Positions 5,788 through 9,572 of a stretch of DNA of 9,572 nucleotides are shown here, one piece after another. How positions within the stretch are numbered: the first letter of the stretch is position 1; the number at the start of each line of letters is the position of its first letter. Source of the DNA: CAZFPN01 sp044370655 (GTDB lineage: Bacteria > Pseudomonadota > Alphaproteobacteria > Rickettsiales > Deianiraeaceae); assembly GCA_044370655.1 (NCBI GenBank), contig JBILVD010000046.1, positions 1-9,572 of the forward strand. Direction: 5' to 3'. The notes beneath the pieces were generated by a model, which was not told the DNA's origin, ran no database searches, and worked only from the letters and a program-made list of their open reading frames with translations. A program made the position numbers and the translations under genes.

Positions 5788-6540
5788 TTATTTTTTACAA
5801 AATTTCTTAATTGCATAACCATATGCAACCACCTTTCCTTCAAATAAATCTTGCTTTTCGGTTATATTGTTGATTAATAATTCCGTGATTGGAATTTTGT
5901 GTAGCCTAAACTTCATTTCTTTGTGATGATGAGCTTCTCCGTTTCTCATCTCTATTTCTCCGCAATTATTTTTCAGTTTAAATATCACTTTTTGATTTCC
6001 AACGGAATTTGCAACAATAAAGTGTTTTGTGAAAATTTTTATTACATCATCATGCCAAAAAATATGGAATTTACTATTGTGCTTTATTGTTAAATAGCTA
6101 ACTTGTGAGCCTTCAAAAATTGACTTTCTAAGAAAGGCATCAAGCCTGTATTGTTCTTGCAATTTTTCTTGCAATAGAACCATTTGCCTTGCAATTTCGG
6201 TTTTATAGTATGCTTTATTTTCTTTGTATTCATCTTTACTGTCTGGAATTGAATTAACACAGTCAAGCATTATTTTGCCAATTCCGTTCATTGCTTTAAA
6301 TGCGGTATCTAATTCAAATCTCTGCTTTCCATAAAGAAAAATCTGCCAATATCCATTACCACTCTTTAAAGAATGGGCATCTCCGTTTTTATCTATCACA
6401 TCTTTTTTTGCTTTTGCATCGTTTTGATAGTCATCTTCTAATCCTATCAATTTTGCAAACTCTTTTGCATCTAGGTGCCCTTGCTTTTTTACCTGACTCG
6501 CTTTTTCGCTTGTCATAGCTCTTTTTCTTTGCACTTTCAT
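5788..6540 (-). CDS. type II restriction endonuclease of R-M unit 1 (putative, specificity unknown)
   Basis: Predicted partner of the methyltransferase at 6537-7487, cutting DNA unmethylated at the same site. Assignment rests mostly on context: the ATG (6538-6540) overlaps the methyltransferase TGA as ATGA, the classic layout of a coupled R-M pair. In the 250-residue product, KAKKDVIDKNGDAHSLKSGNGYWQIF (about 43-68) looks like a PD-(D/E)XK variant, with D47/D50 as the acidic residue and S-L-K59 as the second half. Near the C-terminus GEAHHHKEMKFRLHKIP (201-217) is histidine-rich but does not form an HNH motif. I recognise no named enzyme, so the recognition site cannot be given. It converges on virB11 with a 1-bp gap and has no terminator between. 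Confidence 0.7.
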   Translation of the reverse strand: MKVQRKRAMTSEKASQVKKQGHLDAKEFAKLIGLEDDYQNDAKAKKDVIDKNGDAHSLKSGNGYWQIFLYGKQRFELDTAFKAMNGIGKIMLDCVNSIPDSKDEYKENKAYYKTEIARQMVLLQEKLQEQYRLDAFLRKSIFEGSQVSYLTIKHNSKFHIFWHDDVIKIFTKHFIVANSVGNQKVIFKLKNNCGEIEMRNGEAHHHKEMKFRLHKIPITELLINNITEKQDLFEGKVVAYGYAIKKFCKK

Positions 6541-7487
6541 ATGTTGGTAATTAAAATTTCATGAGATTGTTTTATATGCCCTTCTCCTCTCTCTATCCTG
6601 TTTTTTCCAATTCTGGTTTCGCCTTGCCCCATTGTGTATTGCCATTTCACTTCAATTATTTTATAATGCTTATAGAGTTCTCTTACCTCGGGGCAATCGT
6701 TATAAGATAAAATGAAGCCATTTTTATGATTTTTAAGCAAATCAGCAAGAAGTAAATGATTAAAGCCATTATGATGGACTGGAAAATTTCTTTGAGGGTA
6801 TATTCCTTTAAACATTTTACTTTCACCTCCAAGAAAATAAGGAGGGTCTAGGTAAAGAAAGTCTTCTTTATGTTTTGCGAGAGTGTCTTCAAAGCTACCA
6901 TAAAAAACAGATAGATTTTTAGGCTTAAAAGAAATTATTTTGTTAATTGCGGATTGATATTTACTTTCGTCTTCATATATTGAGGACATCCAACCTAAAA
7001 ATCCCGGTCCATATGATAAATTATGATTAAAAAAATAATAAACTGCAAGAGTTAAGGGGTCTAAAATTACTTCCTTTTTCCAGTGTTTTTTCAACTCAGT
7101 TTTAATTAATTCATAATTTTCTTTTGTTGGTTTAATTTTTGACAATTCTTCAAAAAGTCGCTCTTTATTATTGATTTGTATATTCCAATAATTTACCAAT
7201 ATATCAAAAACATCATAGCCAATAACTTCCATATCAAGCATTGAAGAGCAGGCAATTTCAACTGAACCTCCCCCAAAAAATGGTGATACAAGCCGTTTTA
7301 CATTGCTTGGAATAAGTTCAACAATAAATCCAACAGCAAGGCTTTTCCCTCCTGCGTATCTAAGTGTGGAGCAGGTAAATCTCTTGTATTTTAGCTTTCC
7401 ATTTTGACTAGTAAGGCTTTTGAGGAATAAATCCCTTTTTTCATCTGCATTTTCAAGCTCCAAGTTTTTTGCTATAGCATTTCCCAT
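6537..7487 (-). CDS. type II DNA adenine-N6 methyltransferase, D12 (Dam/MboI-like) class, R-M unit 1
   Basis: Transfers a methyl group from AdoMet to adenine N6 in its target site and so protects host DNA from the paired nuclease. The 316-residue product follows the alpha-group order: motif X TLRYAGGKS (41-49), motif I SPFFGGGSVE (68-77, AdoMet binding), a target recognition region (about 90-200), and catalytic motif IV DPPY (214-217), then FILSYNDCPEVRELY (258-272), typical of D12 enzymes. Length is a little above that of Dam owing to a 40-residue N-terminal extension. It is first in a two-gene operon, overlapping the nuclease gene by 4 bases (ATGA). ATG 7485-7487 has no Shine-Dalgarno. An 11-codon open frame (7491-7526) ends 3 bases before it. 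The sequence shows no specificity I can name. Confidence 0.92.
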   Translation of the reverse strand: MGNAIAKNLELENADEKRDLFLKSLTSQNGKLKYKRFTCSTLRYAGGKSLAVGFIVELIPSNVKRLVSPFFGGGSVEIACSSMLDMEVIGYDVFDILVNYWNIQINNKERLFEELSKIKPTKENYELIKTELKKHWKKEVILDPLTLAVYYFFNHNLSYGPGFLGWMSSIYEDESKYQSAINKIISFKPKNLSVFYGSFEDTLAKHKEDFLYLDPPYFLGGESKMFKGIYPQRNFPVHHNGFNHLLLADLLKNHKNGFILSYNDCPEVRELYKHYKIIEVKWQYTMGQGETRIGKNRIERGEGHIKQSHEILITNI

Positions 7488-7530
7488 AATTTAACCATCG
7501 CTATTTTTAAGATTTGTGAAAGACATTTTT

Positions 7531-7541
7531 TTAATTGTCAA
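7531..7541 (-). promoter_or_regulatory. possible -35 region of R-M unit 1
   Basis: Leftward TTGACAATTAA, with a consensus TTGACA at 7536-7541. At 16-18 bp spacing only poor -10 candidates (CACAAA and neighbours, near 7512-7519) are found. The same 11-mer lies upstream of the methyltransferase of unit 2 (9266-9276). The site begins 12 bp left of the duplicated virB11 tail. Confidence 0.35.
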
Positions 7542-7552
7542 ATAATATTTTA

Positions 7553-7626
7553 TGAAATTCGCTTTAGGGCGTCCTGCTAAGGAAGTGCGAAGCAGGCGAG
7601 GTTGCAGGCGATGAAGGCTAAGGGGT
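7553..7626. repeat. direct repeat of the virB11 3' end, copy B (between the two R-M units)
   Basis: Gap-free counterpart of 5711-5784. Read in the virB11 frame it gives YEIRFRASC, an internal TAA, then GSAKQARLQAMKAKG and TAG, so the tail is recognisable but the fragment is not a gene. The diverged middle contains CCTGCT and AGCAGG (7573-7578, 7591-7596), which can pair as a 6-bp stem, or 8 bp with one bulge. The nuclease gene of unit 2 ends 2 bp after the TAG. Confidence 0.9.
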
Positions 7627-7630
7627 AGAC

Positions 7631-8287
7631 TTATATTTTTTGCAAGAAAGCCTTTAAATCATTGATGTTTAGGGCGAATGAGGTTTTGTTATCAGTTAGC
7701 CTTTGCAATCGTTTGATTTTTGTTTCATCTCCTGTTTTCGTGTCTCTTTGAAGGTAGTAATCTCCATCGCAAATTGCCAAAAATATTGTGTTTTTTGAGT
7801 TGCAATCCCTTGTATGTAAAAGGAAATCTTGAATATCTTTGTATTGATTATCTTGTGCCCCACCGCTTATTTCTGTATATTTATGAGAAACGTAAAATGT
7901 AAAACCTTTGCATTCCCAAGTAAAATCAACTGATTTTATATCTTTTGCTTGATTTTTCAACAACTCGCCTTTAAAAATTTTTCCATTTGTGAGGTATATT
8001 GCGTCTTTACCGCCAGATGGAAGAACTTTGAAGTTTTGCACTAAATCTAAAGATTTTATAAAACTGCTAGCTAGGTTTTGATATAAATTTTGCTTTGCAG
8101 GGTCTTTGGCAAAAATGCACCGAAACATCTCATCGTTTAGGATTTTTTGTTTGACTTCTTCAAAGGAATAGCCAAATTTCCCTGCCCAGTTTGAAATCTT
8201 AACTTCCATATCTTTTGTTTCAATTTCGGTTAAAACGCTTTTTAGATTTTTCTTCAATTGGCTTTTGTATCCTTCTTTGTAGTTCAT
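7631..8287 (-). CDS. type II restriction endonuclease of R-M unit 2 (putative, specificity unknown)
   Basis: Probable nuclease partner of the methyltransferase at 8284-9225. I start it at ATG 8285-8287, which overlaps the methyltransferase stop as ATGA; a TTG 12 bases upstream is also in frame but less likely. The 218-residue product begins MNYKEGYKSQLKKN. Its likely core lies in the middle: LPSGGKDAIYL (D95), then KSVDFTWECKG with D121 and E125-C-K127, followed by SHKYTEISGGAQDNQYKDIQDF and FLAICDGDYY. The E-x-K element after an acidic residue suggests a PD-(D/E)XK fold, and the GGAQDNQ and AICDGDYY segments look like those of some type II nucleases, from memory. No recognition site can be assigned. 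It is unrelated in sequence to the nuclease of unit 1. Confidence 0.75.
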   Translation of the reverse strand: MNYKEGYKSQLKKNLKSVLTEIETKDMEVKISNWAGKFGYSFEEVKQKILNDEMFRCIFAKDPAKQNLYQNLASSFIKSLDLVQNFKVLPSGGKDAIYLTNGKIFKGELLKNQAKDIKSVDFTWECKGFTFYVSHKYTEISGGAQDNQYKDIQDFLLHTRDCNSKNTIFLAICDGDYYLQRDTKTGDETKIKRLQRLTDNKTSFALNINDLKAFLQKI

Positions 8288-9225
8288 GTTATAGAGCAAA
8301 CTTCGTTAATTATGCTTCTTGCAAGGGCGTAGTCAAGCCTTCTTCTATACTTTAAGTCCTTTCTTAGCCCTTTAAATGGGGTGAGGAATAAGTCGCAGGT
8401 TTCTTTTCTAAATTCGTGCAGATATTCGTTGAGGTTGTTGATTAGCTTTGTGGAATTTGGGTGGTCTATTAAAATTCGTGTTATGCTTCTTGAGGAGTTG
8501 GAAATTCTAGATGGTGGGATATCCTCCCCTTTGCAGAATTTTATTGAAGGTTCTGCCGTGTTATCAATTGCAATTAAGCCTAATTTACCAGTTTTTTCGT
8601 TAAATTTCATATCAAATTTTGTTGTGGCACTTGGTAGCTTTTTTTCAAATTCGCTTAAGTTTCCTAAAAAGTGGGTATTTTCGTAAATTTTTACATCTTT
8701 TGAGCTTTCTTTAAAGAGGGCAAGGCAAACGGGGTGTTCTGTATCGTTAAACATCTTGCTATTTAGCAAAATATAGTGAGAGAGTCGTTCTCTAAAAATT
8801 TTTGCATTCAAGAATGAAGCGGGAATTATGGCTCCAACATTTTTGCAATTTGCAAGGCATTTATCAAGTGCAAATTTATATAAATCGTCGTATTGAGTAT
8901 CAGGAAAAAAAAGCCCCCTTCTTTTTGCGGAATTTTGAGCTAAATATGGGGGATTTGTTATGCAAACTTCGTGATTTTGTGGGAAGTTTGAGAGGGTATC
9001 TTGCTTTTTAACGGCTGGATTTTGAGGGTTTATGTCAAAAGAGGAAAAAGCCTTGCAAAGCCCCATTTCTTGTAGCATTTTAATTAGATTGTTGCTTCCT
9101 GCAAAAGGCTCTAAAATGTTGTGATTTTGCATATCACATTCTTCTGCCCACTGCAAAAATCCATCACTACAAAACGGATTATTTTCGGTGAAATACTGCC
9201 CATTTACTCTTTTAGCATCAAACAT
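8284..9225 (-). CDS. type II DNA adenine-N6 methyltransferase, gamma-type (N6_Mtase), R-M unit 2
   Basis: Protective methyltransferase of the second R-M unit, acting on adenine N6 with AdoMet. From ATG 9223-9225 the product is 313 residues. Order of motifs: X GQYFTENNP (9-17), I ILEPFAGSNNL (37-47), II FDINP (63-67), IV NPPYLAQNSAKRRG (91-104), then a C-terminal target recognition domain (about 170-313). This X-I-IV-TRD order is that of the gamma group. The frame is open 126 bases further upstream, but that part overlaps the transposase gene and sequence read antisense to the family start, and a promoter lies between, so I reject the longer version. It is first in the operon and overlaps the nuclease gene by ATGA. 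No Shine-Dalgarno precedes the ATG. Target site unknown. Confidence 0.9.
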   Translation of the reverse strand: MFDAKRVNGQYFTENNPFCSDGFLQWAEECDMQNHNILEPFAGSNNLIKMLQEMGLCKAFSSFDINPQNPAVKKQDTLSNFPQNHEVCITNPPYLAQNSAKRRGLFFPDTQYDDLYKFALDKCLANCKNVGAIIPASFLNAKIFRERLSHYILLNSKMFNDTEHPVCLALFKESSKDVKIYENTHFLGNLSEFEKKLPSATTKFDMKFNEKTGKLGLIAIDNTAEPSIKFCKGEDIPPSRISNSSRSITRILIDHPNSTKLINNLNEYLHEFRKETCDLFLTPFKGLRKDLKYRRRLDYALARSIINEVCSIT

Positions 9226-9247
9226 ATTAAGAATGTAAGTTGAAATG

Positions 9248-9276
9248 TTGATAAATTGGGAGGTGTTAATTGTCAA
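9248..9276 (-). promoter_or_regulatory. promoter of R-M unit 2
   Basis: Leftward consensus TTGACA (9271-9276), 17-bp spacer, TATCAA (9248-9253). A start near 9241 leaves a leader of about 16 bases before ATG 9225. It lies between the transposase stop (9294) and the methyltransferase, so it may belong to the end of the insertion sequence. The 11-mer TTGACAATTAA is shared with the upstream region of unit 1. Confidence 0.55.
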
Positions 9277-9293
9277 GCAAAAATATGGACTTG

Positions 9294-9572
9294 CTAAATA
9301 ATTATAGATAATACCTTTTCTATGTTTAAAAGTAGATTTATAGATATGCAAAGCATATCTATATTCTTACTATAGCACAAAGTTCTCCTCTTTAATCTTG
9401 CAAGGTAGTGTCTTAATCTACAATTAAAAGATTCAACTAAAGATGTCTCTGCTTTTGTAACTATATGTTTTTCTGTAAACTTATAATAACTATACACAGG
9501 ATTACCATCAGTGGCTAAGTATCTTATTCTTTTATATCCTTCTTTCAATCTAAATGCTATATTAAGCCAAGT
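9294..9572 (-). mobile_element. IS1-family transposase, C-terminal part (cut by the window edge)
   Basis: DDE recombinase that moves its insertion sequence by cutting and joining DNA ends. Only the last 92 residues are in the window; the frame is open to 9572. Diagnostic segments are YLATDGNPVYSYY, HIVTKAETSLVESFN (with the catalytic-type Glu) and RLRHYLARLKRRTLCYSKN, which match the end of IS1-type (InsAB') transposases. The tail INLLLNIEKVLSIII is somewhat altered, and the usual IS1 end is hard to judge. The terminal inverted repeat should lie between 9230 and 9293, but its partner is outside the window, so I cannot mark it. Whether the copy is intact is unknown. Confidence 0.85.

Noticed and set aside
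5181..5843. Minus-strand open frames across virB11
   Set aside because: Antisense shadows of a well-conserved gene.
5900..6000. HNH reading of the histidine-rich segment in the unit 1 nuclease
   Set aside because: GEAHHHKEMKF lacks the spaced Asn and second His of an HNH site; the DVID...SLK element is the better candidate.
9226..9351. 42-residue N-terminal extension of the unit 2 methyltransferase
   Set aside because: It runs through the transposase 3' end and the promoter, and motif X follows directly after the shorter start.
1..9572. CRISPR arrays, tRNA or rRNA genes, riboswitches
   Set aside because: No regularly spaced repeat series, no cloverleaf and no rRNA-like segment was seen on either strand; the only repeats are the pairs listed.

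Overview
The window looks like a chromosomal accessory region of an AT-rich, probably host-associated alphaproteobacterium, most likely in or near Rickettsiales. The main reasons are a VirB11 type IV secretion ATPase whose motifs and core read like the Rickettsiales (rvhB11-type) protein, an alphaproteobacterial-type DnaB, and an IS1-family transposase of the kind common in these genomes. This placement is an inference from remembered family resemblance; no search was run.

Layout, left to right. Positions 1-316 hold two copies of a 127-bp repeat made of the last codons of dnaB plus its terminator. dnaB itself runs leftward (267-1832), and its start codon lies in a 22-bp tandem duplication. 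A divergent gene at 1981 encodes a 188-aa product, but a second open frame continues to 2851 across an A8 tract. The product has a faint CE-clan cysteine protease / YopJ-like H...D...QQD..C pattern. A small heat-shock protein gene (hsp20, leftward) converges on it 8 bp away. A 317-bp intergenic stretch carries two promoters facing apart. Then come an unrecognised membrane-anchored coiled-coil protein (3615-4691) and virB11 (4749-5786), both rightward. The two have matching promoter and start blocks: an inverted repeat TTGCATTTTTGCAA, a -35/-10 pair at 17-bp spacing, and a 16-bp block ending in ATGG.

From 5788 to 9225 there are two complete type II restriction-modification units in tandem, both leftward, each with the methyltransferase gene first and the nuclease gene second, joined by an ATGA overlap. 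Unit 1 pairs an alpha-group (D12) adenine methyltransferase with a putative PD-(D/E)XK nuclease. Unit 2 pairs a gamma-type adenine methyltransferase with an unrelated nuclease. The 3' end of each nuclease gene abuts a copy of the virB11 3' end: the true one at 5711-5784 and a second at 7553-7626. The right edge is the C-terminal part of an IS1-like transposase.

The strongest signal is this pattern. Unit 1 sits between direct repeats of the virB11 tail, the membrane-protein gene sits between repeats of the virB11 promoter/start, and dnaB also has duplicated ends. This fits repeated insertion of gene cassettes with long target duplication around core genes. No single feature proves a new defence or secretion system. 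The best candidates for follow-up are the stacked R-M cassettes, the unknown membrane protein and the frameshifted effector-like gene.
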